In this document: piece after piece, positions 55,601 through 64,000 of the stretch
Layout of the letters: the number at the start of each line of letters is the position of its first letter
Position numbering within the stretch: position 1 is the first letter of the stretch
Assembly: GCA_030549495.1 (NCBI GenBank)
Contig: JAUIRK010000885.1
Coordinates: forward strand, 1,398,411-1,462,410
Source: Nectonema munidae
Lineage: Eukaryota; Nematomorpha; Nectonematoida; Nectonematidae
DNA length: 64,000 nucleotides
Reading direction: 5' to 3'
Translations under genes and position numbers: made by a program
The notes under the pieces: generated by a model
Databases searched by the model: none
What the model was told of the DNA's origin: nothing
The model's input: the letters and a program-made list of their open reading frames with translations, nothing else

Positions 55601-58600
55601 GCTTTTCAGAGGGTATAGAAGGGAGACCGCGGCAGTTCAGGCATTCATGTAATACGCTTGGCTTCTCTCACAAAAAAAGCCAGTGGACAGAAAAGGGCCA
55701 TACTCAATCATACCACTTTGCAGAAAAGCTGATCCTTCACAGCGAGAAACTTTATCATTACAAGCGTATATATTTCTATGCGTATTTTAACGAGCTTTTC
55801 CTTACGAATATTTCAGTAGGGCTTATATGTACTCATTGCATATTTGTATTGCTTAAATAATTATTGTAAACAGTGATCAAGGTTTCGGAACCAGAAAAAG
55901 TTTTATGACTCCGTCTCCAACTCCGGCTTTGTCAATTTTTTTCTAATGTTTAGAAAAGTTTGTTTTAGCACTGCTTAGTAAGTATATAACCAATATATCA
56001 AATTCATATTGCGAAGAACTAGATTTATAATTTCAACAGACCCTAATTTTTGCTAAAGGAGCCTTTTTTATTGAAGGGCTTCGTACTATCCAAATAAAAT
56101 TAGTCGATGAATTAATGACCCCTTGGACAAGGAGCAGATAAAAATAATTTTTAAAGTAGCTTAGTGTATTCATGAAGCAAATCTATTACTATTCATAGCA
56201 ATAAAAATGAAAAACAAGATAACCCATTATTTTTTATCTAAGCAAAATTGATATATAAAGGTATATTCTCATAGAACTAAAATTCTAACTCCTCTTTTTA
56301 AGTTTTGACTCTATCAAAGTAAATTGGATTAGTGTGATCTACTGTCTTCAAATTTTAAACTTATGTTAATGGGTCTCAATAACGCTTTATAATTTCTTAC
56401 TAGTCATTAAAATTGAGAGAAATTTTAATATTGAACTTTGTATTAAGCAATAGAAAGAGAATAAACTAATTAAGAGTAATTATTAAATTACTTCCTGGAG
56501 CAAAAGATCGGAGCGGCATTTATGGTATTACCGGCTTCGGCTCCACGTTTCAAAATTACTCCGCCTTCGACTCCAAAACCCTGCCAGTGATGGCCTACGT
56601 TACGATTCGAAAAGAAATTTTGTATTTTCAAACTTCACTCTTTTCCTACCGTAAAATTGTATCGGAATAAAAAAATACGAAATTTAAAAAACGTATCGAA
56701 ATAAATTGAAGCATAATCAAACATCTAAAAGATTTTTTCATGTTTTTCACCCATCGAATAAATTCCACCAAAATTTTTAGTACAATCATTGCATATTAGT
56801 ATTATATTTTTTAATTTTTATTTCTCATATAATAAAGATACAATCTAAGGAAGTTAATTAGAAATAATATAATTTACAATTAATAAAAATACAAAATTTA
56901 AAGGCACTACATTTGATGCATAATGTTAGATAACAAATTCAAGTAAAATTAGATAAATGTTGAAAAAGTTTATTCAAAATTCAATTATTGCAACGTAAAA
57001 AAAAAGAGTGCTCTCAATTATGTCGCCTTTTATAATTTCAAATTGCAGAAACAGTTTATTAAATAATTACTTTCCTCTTGTAAATAAATTAATTTGCTAT
57101 TTAATCTTTCGTATAATTAGATTTAATATACGGATTTATACAATATGTGATATTCTTACCGGATTTATATGCATGGGTTTGTGGTGAACAAAGATATACG
57201 TTATTGACTGGAAATCTGATTACATGCGTGCTTACCCCAATTTTATAAAACTAACCAGAGGGCTTATGTTATCAAATTTTTAATTAACTTTCTAATAAAA
57301 AAATCAAAATGTTTAACTTCTTCTACACCTTGTCCGCAAGTTGGGGGTCGGTGGCCATGATCTTGAGTCTCCATTTTCCTCTATCTTCAGCATCATCTTG
57401 TTCTAACCCCACCGAGAGTGTGTATTTTTTCCAAGATTCCATCTTTCTATCTTTTTCAAGGTCTTCTTCCCCTTTTTCTTTTGCCGACTACAGTCATCGA
57501 AAGCTTTTCGAACGATGTTCTCTTCTTTTATTCTTAGTATATGGCCATTAGCCATACCACCTTTGTTTGCTTCTTTATATAACACTAAAGTTTACTAGGC
57601 TACGTTTCCTGACTTCTTCATTTTTTATGTGATCTTTACTAATTATTTAAATAATAATTTAAGTTATTAATAAGTTTAAAACTTCTATTTTAAAAGACTA
57701 ATTAAGATTTATAAAAATGCTTATTTTTAGGGTTGAATTTAGGTCTTTTACTAATAGCAAAAATTGTTTTAGTTTTTGCCCCTTCTTTTAAAAATTTCTG
57801 ATTGCGCCCTTGTGTGTGTTCTTTTGTAAAATAGAAAACCTTTTTTACTATACTTTATAGTTTTGCTTTTACATTTCTATAATATAAATATTATTGTTCA
57901 ATTATTACTATTAATTTTTTACTGCAGAAAAAGTGTCCTATGTTAAAAGTCATTATATTGCTCTCCCTAAACAAAGTTAGCCTTTTTATTATAAAATGTG
58001 TCTTTTTACCTTTTTTTTTAATTTAAAAAGTTTACAATAACTAAATTGACAAAAGGTAATACAAAGCTTCGGAGATGTAGACCATAAAAAAACGTCAAGT
58101 GTAAGATAATTGGAAAAAGCCCCGTCTCAAACAATGAATAAATTCTTTACTTTAAACCACAATGAACACTTTTCCAATAAGAAATTGATGGTTACTCAAA
58201 ATCTGACTTACTTCTACTCTACTTTTCAGATTTTTTAGGTTCCAAAAAATTCAAATGATTTAGAAGAAATAATATTCAAAAGAATGTTTCCTCTTCATAA
58301 AAATAATTTGTGTTTACAATAAGCTGTGTTTTCAAAGCTCCTCCACAACTCACTAGAATATTTTTTACCTTTTTTTAAAAAACCAACTTCAACTCAAAAT
58401 TTCTTTATAAGAAGCTATCTGATAGAAAAATCGTTGGCTCCCGTTACTTTTAGAAAAAGAATAAATATTTTTTGAATTTTTCGAAAAGAAAGATTAATTA
58501 GTCTCTCTAATCATTTTTATCAAAGCATACATATAGGAAGCCAACGATATATTTGAAAAGAATGAATATTTTTTTAAGAATATTTTTCGATTCTTTGATT

Positions 58601-61415
58601 ACAGTATTTTATATCGATTATTATTTGACAAATGTATTAATTAATATCTTGCAAATTGCAAAAATATAGGTAATAACTTTTGTAATATCGTATGAGATAT
58701 ATCAAATCTTACATCTAGCAAAATATGGACACAACGTTTCATATTTTTTAAAGAATATTTTTCAATTCTTTGATTACAGAATTTTATTTTGATTATTTAA
58801 CAGATATATTATTTAATATCGTGAAAAAATTGTAAAAATATAGGTAATAACTTATGTAACATTGTCTCCCCGAATGAGGTATATCAAATCTTATTACATC
58901 TAGCAAAATATGAACTGACAGGTTGGAGATGAACCATCGCAGTATACAGGTTGGAGATGAACCATTGTAGTATGCAGGTATATAGGTAATAACTTATGTA
59001 GCATCGTCTCCCCGAATGAGGTATATAAAATCTTACAACTAGCAAAATATGAACAGAAAGTTGAACATTGTCTCCCTAGTCATTTGTACATGAAATAGAA
59101 ACCATCGTAGTATACAGTTTGGAGATGAATCATCGTATTATACAGATTGGAGATGAATCATCGTAGTATACAGGTTGGAGATGAAACATCGTAGTTTACA
59201 GGTTGGAGATGAACCATTGTAGTATGCAGGTATATAGGTAATAACTTATGTAACATCGTCTCCCCGAATGAGGTATATAAAATCTTACAACTAGCAAAAT
59301 ATGAACAGAAAGTTGAACATTGTCTCCCTAGTCATTTGTACATGAAATAGAAACCATCGTAGTATACAGTTTGGAGATGAATCATCGTATTATACAGATT
59401 GGAGATGAATCATCGTAGTATACAGGTTGGAGATGAATCATCGTAGTATACAGGTTGGAGATGAAACATCGTAGTTTACAGGTTGGAGATGAACCATTGT
59501 AGTATGCAGGTATATAGGTAATAACTTATGTAACATCGTCTCCCCGAATGAGGTATATAAAATCTTACAACTAGCAAAATATGAACAGAAAGTTGAACAT
59601 TGTCTCCCTAGTCATTTGTACATGAAATAGAAACCATCGTAGTATACAGTTTGGAGATGAATCATCGTATTATACAGATTGGAGATGAATCATCGTAGTA
59701 TACAGGTTGGAGATGAATCATCGTAGTATACAGGTTGGAGATGAAACATCGTAGTTTACAGGTTGGAGATGAACCATTGTAGTATGCAGGTATATAGGTA
59801 ATAACTTATGTAACATCGTCTCCCCGAATGAGGTATATAAAATCTTACAACTAGCAAAATATGAACAGAAAGTTGAACATTGTCTCCCTAGTCATTTGTA
59901 CATGAAATAGAAACCATCGTAGTATACAGTTTGGAGATGAATCATCGTATTATACAGATTGGAGATGAATCATCGTAGTATACAGGTTGGAGATGAATCA
60001 TCGTAGTATACAGGTTGGAGATGAAACATCGTAGTTTACAGGTTGGAGATGAACCATTGTAGTATGCAGGTATATAGGTAATAACTTATGTAACATCGTC
60101 TCCCCGAATGAGGTATATAAAATCTTACAACTAGCAAAATATGAACAGAAAGTTGAACATTGTCTCCCTAGTCATTTGTACATGAAATAGAAACCATCGT
60201 AGTATACAGTTTGGAGATGAATCATCGTATTATACAGATTGGAGATGAATCATCGTAGTATACAGGTTGGAGATGAATCATCGTAGTATACAGGTTGGAG
60301 ATGAAACATCGTAGTTTACAGGTTGGAGATGAACCATTGTAGTATGCAGGTATATAGGTAATAACTTATGTAACATCGTCTCCCCGAATGAGGTATATAA
60401 AATCTTACAACTAGCAAAATATGAACAGAAAGTTGAACATTGTCTCCCTAGTCATTTGTACATGAAATAGAAACCATCGTAGTATACAGGTTGGAGATGA
60501 ATCATCGTAGTATACAGGTTGGAGATGAAACATCGTAGTATACAGGTTGGAGATGAAACATCGTAGATTACAGGTTGGAGATGACACAAGTTGTCTACCC
60601 GCGTTCAACCGTACAGGTTATGAGATATATATAAAAGCTAAAATTATTGATATGTTTATCATACTTGTATAGACATAATTCTTCACTAAAAATATTAATA
60701 ATACCGTAAACAATAAGATATAGCAAGTTAGTGATCTCGATTTAAAAAAGCGGGAAAATCCTCCATGAAGACTCTAAAGAGTTTGAATGGCACATATGGA
60801 TGGAATATTAACAAAAAATAAAGCATACTTTTTATGAGCGTCTATTATCATTGATAGTTTGACTTTCAATTTAGGTTACAATTTTGTGTGTAATGAGTTT
60901 TGAGATACGAGCAAACCTAATGGTGCTAATAATTTTTTGCTATTGGTCACATTTGTTATTGAAATGGTCATGCTATTGACCTTGAATATCTCTTTTTTAA
61001 TAAACCAAGCCTTCATAAAACAGTTTTTTACTTGCCATTGAACTATATTAAATCCCTTATAAATGTCATAAAAAGTTCTGAGCAAATATACGAGTAATAT
61101 TATATTTCAATATTTATAAAATCTCAGATGGATATAAAAACATTGATTCACAATCGTATGTAAATCAGGTGACCGATATCAAGACTTATTATTTTTTTTT
61201 CTGGGAAAAAATCGTTACCCCTTTTTTTTTTCATTGAAAAATAGAAGGCAAAGAAAAAAACGATTGAAAAGGAAACACCACAATCTTTGCAAGTTGACAT
61301 CAAGCCACGTATCAAAATTATCTCCGTTGATGAGCCAGCACAACGAAAAGCAGGCATCAAAGTTGACACTGTGGAAGAGCTTGTAGAGCATCTTAAAAAG
61401 ATTCAAGTTATTTGA
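46602..61415 (+). CDS. ETFB: Electron transfer flavoprotein subunit beta, six exons
   Basis: ETF-beta pairs with ETF-alpha in the mitochondrial matrix to carry electrons from acyl-CoA and other dehydrogenases to ETF-ubiquinone oxidoreductase; it binds AMP. Exons: 46602-46655, 52374-52532, 53166-53324, 55267-55329, 55390-55557, 61245-61415. They give 257 aa (human 255). All five introns are GT-AG and phase 0. The start has A at -3 and an upstream in-frame stop. AMP-site residues are Cys65 and Asn131-Gln132-Thr133. The ETF-beta signature ([20 protein letters not shown]) is at ~164-183. The recognition loop [13 protein letters not shown] contains Leu197 (human Leu195) and is followed by Lys202 and Lys205, equivalent to the methylated lysines of mammals. 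No break was found, so the gene looks functional. Confidence 0.97.
47320..47412 (-). repeat. hAT MITE end (GGAGTCGGAGTCG family)
   Basis: On the minus strand it starts at 47412: CAGGGTTGGAGAGTCGGAGT then CGAACTCAAGGCG. Only this end is recognised. It is related to the complete copy at 55879-56583. In ETFB intron 1. Confidence 0.55.
48405..48570 (+). repeat. SINE-A, copy in hAT B
   Basis: The best-preserved head of the three SINE-A copies: GGCAGGTTGGTTAAGATGAT (A-box region) and GGATTCGATTCTTCATCG (B-box region), then GTCAATGAAAATAAACCCGC. No separate target duplication is visible. Confidence 0.7.
48696..49010. mobile_element. GGTCGAC MITE, copy in hAT B
   Basis: The ends are GGTCGACAGATATTTCGCCC and the inverse of GGTCCTCGGACATTTTGCCC. 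It contains a run of about 17 C (48729-48746) not present in copies A and C, so the run expanded in this copy. Confidence 0.75.
49596..49804. mobile_element. Small hAT-like MITE inside hAT B
   Basis: Inverse of 14578-14774, with ends CAGTGGTGTAGCC and GCTAGGCTGGGG.. inverse (CTACGTCACTG). Flanks GACAGAAG and GAGAGAAG match those of copy A, so this is the same ancestral insertion. Confidence 0.8.
50241..52134. repeat. 947-bp tandem duplication in ETFB intron 1
   Basis: Unit 1 is 50241-51187 and unit 2 is 51188-52134, offset 947 bases, with only a few differences. Each unit ends in the head of a SINE-A-related element (GGAGGCGTGAGTAAGGTTGG ... CTCTTGGGTTCGA). In unit 1 this is cut at the B box, while after unit 2 the SINE continues. 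Minus-strand frames 50960-51229 and 51908-52177 reflect the duplication and have no recognised similarity. Confidence 0.95.
52071..52230 (+). repeat. SINE-A-related element with intact tRNA-like head
   Basis: A-box region GTGAGTAAGGTTGGTTAGAT and perfect B box GGGTTCGATCCCG, then a body containing CCTTCTCGATGAAAACACCC and CACGGTACCTTTAC. The body is the same core as SINE-A although the head differs. It lies ~140 bp upstream of ETFB exon 2. Confidence 0.75.
52374..52532 (+). CDS. ETFB: ETFB exon 2 (aa 19-71)
   Basis: Acceptor GTATGTAG|ATT, donor CAG|GTACTT. It encodes [20 protein letters not shown] then [17 protein letters not shown] and VVAVACGPS, with the Cys of the AMP site. Confidence 0.97.
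53166..53324 (+). CDS. ETFB: ETFB exon 3 (aa 72-124)
   Basis: Acceptor CTCTTCAAG|GAG, donor CAA|GTAAGA. It encodes [20 protein letters not shown] ... [10 protein letters not shown]. Confidence 0.97.
54468..54800. mobile_element. Buster-like hAT MITE, decayed, ETFB intron 3
   Basis: The ends are CAGTGCTTCTTAACCAAG (54468) and GGTTAAGAACCACTT (ends ~54800), similar to the Buster element at 15993. Another hAT-like end, AAAGTTTGGAAACCGCTG, is at about 54907-54924. No clean target duplication. Confidence 0.65.
55267..55329 (+). CDS. ETFB: ETFB exon 4 (aa 125-145)
   Basis: Acceptor CCTGTAG|GCG, donor CAA|GTAAGG. It encodes [21 protein letters not shown], with the Asn-Gln-Thr nucleotide-contact triplet. 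The following intron is only 60 bp. Confidence 0.97.
55390..55557 (+). CDS. ETFB: ETFB exon 5 (aa 146-201)
   Basis: Acceptor CTTCTCAG|GGC, donor ATG|GTACCT. It encodes the ETF-beta signature and the recognition loop up to NIM. The frame stays open past the donor to 55860, but that part is intron. Confidence 0.97.
55879..56583. mobile_element. hAT MITE of the GGAGTC family, ETFB intron 5
   Basis: The ends are CAAGGTTTCGGAACC (55879) and GACTCCAAAACCCTG (ends 56583), with ACTCCGTCTCCAACTCCGGC-type repeats near both. The 8-bp flanks ACAGTGAT (55871-55878) and CCAGTGAT (56584-56591) match at 7 of 8 positions. 705 bp, non-coding. Confidence 0.8.
57300..57590 (-). pseudogene. RTE-type LINE reverse transcriptase C-terminal fragment
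   Basis: On the minus strand, 57585-57403 reads [20 protein letters not shown] then [20 protein letters not shown]. It resembles the GH..RM.......K.......G.RRRGRP..RW....DL ending of RTE/CR1-like LINE proteins, and the next frame continues with RSW..TPNLRT. Truncated and frameshifted; lies in ETFB intron 5. Confidence 0.55.
58560..60600. repeat. Higher-order satellite in ETFB intron 5
   Basis: The basic unit is 28 bp (GGTTGGAGATGAATCATCGT AGTATACA). Runs of these, plus a ~140-bp spacer (TAGGTAATAACTTATGTAAC ... CATGAAATAGAAACC), make a 280-bp higher-order repeat. The marker AGTATGCAGG lies at 58969, 59221, 59501, 59781, 60061 and 60341. The first interval is 252 bp, exactly one 28-mer shorter, and the next four are exactly 280 bp and look almost identical. 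To the left (58560-58920) are two diverged ancestral units without the 28-mers. Confidence 0.96.
61245..61415 (+). CDS. ETFB: ETFB exon 6 (aa 202-257)
   Basis: Acceptor GAAAAATAG|AAG. It encodes [10 protein letters not shown] ... [20 protein letters not shown] ... LKKIQVI and stop TGA 61413-61415, matching the human C-terminus (KAKKKKIEVI ... LKEIGRI). Confidence 0.97.
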   Translation, partial: KAKKKTIEKETPQSLQVDIKPRIKIISVDEPAQRKAGIKVDTVEELVEHLKKIQVI

Positions 61416-61540
61416 TTGATGCATGCCAAGAAAATCTCATTACGCAAAGAAATTGAAGGATGCACAATATTGGATATATTTAATGCAGATTTTTGGTTAA
61501 TATAAGTGTTCTCTTATTTTTCCTACATCTATTTTTTTAT

Positions 61541-61546
61541 AATAAA
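61541..61546 (+). terminator. ETFB polyadenylation signal (AATAAA)
   Basis: AATAAA about 126 bases after the ETFB stop codon. Confidence 0.5.
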
Positions 61547-61836
61547 AAAGAAATATTTTCACAATTAATGAATCATTTGAGGGTTAGTTAAAAAAATTTT
61601 TCTTCACGCATAAAACTAAAAAAAACACCGAGTTTGAAGATAAGCGTTCCTGCTCTTTATTAAGAAAATACGATACTTGCTAATTCCGAGCAATCGAACA
61701 AACAATCATTTTACAGTTTCTCAACTTGATCTTTGTTCAACCATGTTTGTTATTCATAATAAAATAAGCACGAAAGAGAAGAAATTTATTTAAAATAAAA
61801 GTTTTCGTATTTCATATCTTTTATATATATTACTTA

Positions 61837-62140
61837 TTAGTCTAAATTTAGCATTGCAAACGGACCCAGGTTGAGGAAGTTGAAGACAAAAAAGACAAAG
61901 CCAAAAATACATACTCCAATTACAAGGGCGAGAAAAACTTTCTTAGAGTATTCTAAATTTAAAAACGTGTGTGGTTAGTAAAGAGTAGATGATATTTTAA
62001 ATAAAAAGCATACTTATTCCTTTTCTCCCCTGTCTATCTTCAAATGCCTCTAAAATTTCATATACACAATATATGCTAGCTGCAGAAAATGTTTTATCTT
62101 TGCATTTCAAGCACAGATTAACGCACGTAGTATAATCAAT
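61837..62140 (-). CDS. Unrecognised gene, last two exons (tail-anchored-like)
   Basis: The proposed exons on the minus strand are 62140-62014 and 61952-61837 (stop TAA 61839-61837). The donor is ATAA|GTATGC and the acceptor TTTAG|AATACTC, separated by a 61-bp intron. The upstream exon gives IDYTTCVNLCLKCKDKTFSA then ASIYCVYEILEAFEDRQGRK. The last exon gives KYSKKVFLALVIGVCIFGFV then FFVFNFLNLGPFAMLNLD. The last exon has one strong hydrophobic segment of ~20 residues, as in a single-pass or tail-anchored membrane protein. An AATAAA follows in the 3' direction near 61795. It converges on ETFB. No family was recognised; the 5' exons would lie beyond the Tigger element or outside the window. The acceptor before 62140 is weak. 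Confidence 0.4.
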
Positions 62141-62196
62141 CTTTATTATTGAACCGATAAAGAGAATGTATTGTCGGGTTAAGATAAAATTATATA

Positions 62197-63277
62197 CAGT
62201 AAACTCTCCTAAAACCGGAATATTTTTTTTGGCCCGAAATTTGCCTATACTTAATACGTTATGCCAACTAAAATAAACCGGAATTCGAAATTCTGGAAAT
62301 CAGAAAAAAATGTAGTCCGAACAGACAAAATATTGTTCTTTAAACCGGAATTTGCGCTTAAATTCATGATATTTCTTGCTTTTTTAAGAGTCCATTATTA
62401 TTTTTATACTTTTTACTTTTCATAAAACTAAAATGGTAATTTACTTTATCTTAAACTTGAAAAATTCGCATTATATTTGAACGTTTTTTTATTTGTAGAT
62501 AAATTAATTGAATTTTTGTGCAATATGTGAATACAGGGAGCGATATCGTCAAACAAATTAGTGTTCTAGACGCTGTAAATTGGTCTTCCCAAGCATGGAA
62601 AGAAACGACTGATAGTATGATTTCCAAGTGCTTTAAAAGATGTGCATTTGATATAAAAAACACTTAGTGATAATAATGAAGGAGAATTTGAAAATAAAGA
62701 TGAAGAGTATTTGAAGGATTTGGTCAGTGAAGTGAATGATCTCGCAGCTTTCGATAATTATAAAAAAATAGATGAACTAGTTCCAGTGGAAGAAGTTGGA
62801 AATGATTGGGAGAATGCTTTAATTGAAATCTACTCTAAAAATCAATCGAGTAAGGAGGAAGAAAATTTTGAAGTTGCGGTTGAGGAAGAAGATGATGAAA
62901 AAGATCATGATGATCAGAATTTGACTTTTAAGGAAATGGTATCTATGATAAATCACATCAAAAAATGCTGTTTAATAAAAGCCTCTAACTACGAAAAGCT
63001 GAATGAAAAACTTCAAAACCTTACGGAAGAAATTGAGAGAGAAATTTTAATGGGAAAAAAAATTTAAAACAAATAAATTTAGATCAATGGCTAATAAAAA
63101 AATAATTTTTTTTTTATTTATAAAATTTTATAACTTAGACTTTAGTTTGTAGAAAACCTTAAAAGAGTGTTATAGGCTTTCTTTATAGAATAAGTTTTTA
63201 GTATAAAAAATGGCCGTTTCGAGAAACCGGAATTTCGAAATACCGGAAAATTTTTTCGGTCCGGAGAGAGTCCACTG
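62197..63277 (+). mobile_element. Tigger/pogo element, internally deleted
   Basis: The left end is CAGTAAACTCTCCTAAAACC (62197) and the right end, read inward, CAGTGGACTCTCTCCGGACC. It is flanked by TA on both sides (62195-62196, 63278-63279), the target of the Tc1/pogo group. 1081 bp long, so only the 3' part of the transposase gene remains. Confidence 0.92.
62535..63067 (+). pseudogene. Tigger transposase C-terminal part
   Basis: The reading GSDIVKQISVLDAVNWSSQA then WKETTDSMISKCFKRCAF (from ~62535) is the characteristic end of the Tigger/jerky DDE domain (LDA...I..AW..V....I.NCF...GF). After a stop near 62667, the frame 62711-63067 (118 codons) continues with an acidic, coiled-coil-like tail (DELVPVEEVGNDWENALIEI), as in intact Tigger proteins. 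The catalytic DDD core and the HTH domain are deleted. Confidence 0.82.
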
Positions 63278-63743
63278 TAATATAAATACATTTGGTGAAA
63301 CAATTTTGAAAATCTATCTTCAATTCGTTAAAGTGCAAACAGTATATATATAATAAAATTGAGTAAAAACTATTAAATTTATTAAAAAATGTGAGTTATG
63401 AGTATTTTATTAAATGAAATACATTCTTAAATTACAAAAAGCTAAACATACATTTTTTCGAATAATGAAATAATATTTCTAATGACGTAAATTTTTCATA
63501 TTTTATATTTCTCCTTATCTTAGGCATAATATACTTAGGGGAGCTTTAATCTCTTATTTCGAATTACTTTTTGATTTTACAGTCCCAATGCAACACCTGT
63601 TCCGATAAAATAAAAATCGTCTACGAGAACTATTTGAAAAAAAAAGATGATTAGTTTTGAAAAACTTGTGCCTGACCCTTTGAAGACGAGGATTTTTAAG
63701 TCTTATCGTCTAGTTTTTTTTGAAAGAAATTTTATATATTTAA

Positions 63744-63834
63744 CCCATTTACGACCAATGTTTCCAAATTCCTACTTTAAATGGAATTAAATAGGAATTA
63801 CTAAAGTCGCCTGCTTTGCTTGGTCTCAAATGGG
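63744..63834. mobile_element. piggyBac-type MITE, copy 2
   Basis: The ends are CCCATTTACGACCAATG and GCTTGGTCTCAAATGGG, matching the MITE at 39743-39872 but 39 bp shorter inside. The left flank is TTAA (63740-63743); the right flank is TATA, a decayed TTAA. Confidence 0.82.
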
Positions 63835-63905
63835 TATATAGCAAGTTAGAAGTAATAGGAATAAAATACTATTTGAATGAAGGATTATATTTACTTTCTT
63901 TCATA

Positions 63906-64000
63906 CAGTCGACTATCACTAATTCCGAATGTTTGGGATTCGGCCTTTCCGAATTAGTGATGCTTCTTATTTTCACAAAAAAATCACACTTTGCTTACTC
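63906..64000 (+). mobile_element. Start of a pogo/Tigger-like element
   Basis: CAGTCGACTATCACTAATTC begins after TA at 63904-63905. Inside is a hairpin: ATCACTAATTC (63914-63924) pairs with GAATTAGTGAT (63951-63961). Such ends occur in pogo-type MITEs. The other end lies outside the window. Confidence 0.5.

Noticed and set aside
55558-55860. Continuation of ETFB exon 5 in the open frame
   Set aside because: A consensus donor ATG|GTACCT coincides with the conserved exon end (NIM), and the remaining residues do not resemble ETF-beta. The true last exon is at 61245.
60411-60608. 65-codon frame in the satellite (minus)
   Set aside because: Translation of the 28-bp units; the repeat is non-coding.
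1-64000. CRISPR array from regular tandem repeats (22332-23606, 58560-60600)
   Set aside because: The repeats are head-to-tail without unique spacers, in an intron-bearing eukaryotic sequence.

Overview
The window is AT-rich nuclear DNA from an animal. It has spliced genes with GT-AG introns, few genes, and dense nested DNA transposons (piggyBac, several hAT groups, Mutator-like, Tigger/pogo), LINE fragments, tRNA-derived SINEs and tandem arrays. An arthropod, perhaps a copepod, fits the transposon mix, but the species is a low-confidence guess. No prokaryotic feature, tRNA gene or rRNA gene was seen.

Host genes. SRP72 (35488-37605, +) is an uninterrupted 705-codon frame for the 72 kDa signal recognition particle subunit. 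ETFB (46602-61415, +), the mitochondrial electron transfer flavoprotein beta subunit, can be read completely as six exons with five phase-0 GT-AG introns, giving 257 aa. Introns 1 and 5 are about 5.7 kb each and full of repeats. A possible unrecognised gene on the minus strand (exons 61837-61952 and 62014-62140) converges on the 3' end of ETFB.

Left part (1-21.8 kb). A Buster-type hAT end is followed by a deleted copy (C) of a hAT family with CAGGGGCGCACATCC ends. Next is a 5.1 kb non-coding TTAA-flanked structure (S1, 6201-11306) holding a long tandem array. It is followed, sharing TTAA boundaries, by a ~300 bp unit and a nearly intact piggyBac (11610-13662). Then comes hAT copy A (14079-18187), which has perfect 8-bp target duplications and contains four further elements and a SINE. 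Fragments of LINEs and another hAT close this part.

Middle (21.8-32.5 kb). A second member of the S family (S2, inverted relative to S1) carries a 14-copy 91-bp minisatellite, two other diverged tandem arrays, and a broken OTU-protease-like gene split by a MITE.

Right part (32.5-64 kb). SRP72, a FLYWCH/Mutator-like remnant, a SINE with a piggyBac MITE inside it, a second piggyBac (43266-45715), and then ETFB. ETFB intron 1 holds hAT copy B and a 947-bp tandem duplication. Intron 5 holds a higher-order satellite with 28-bp units in a 280-bp period. A Tigger element and a second copy of the piggyBac MITE lie near the end.

Three copies of the same hAT family (A, B, C) act as natural before-and-after records: copy B keeps empty sites for insertions present in A.
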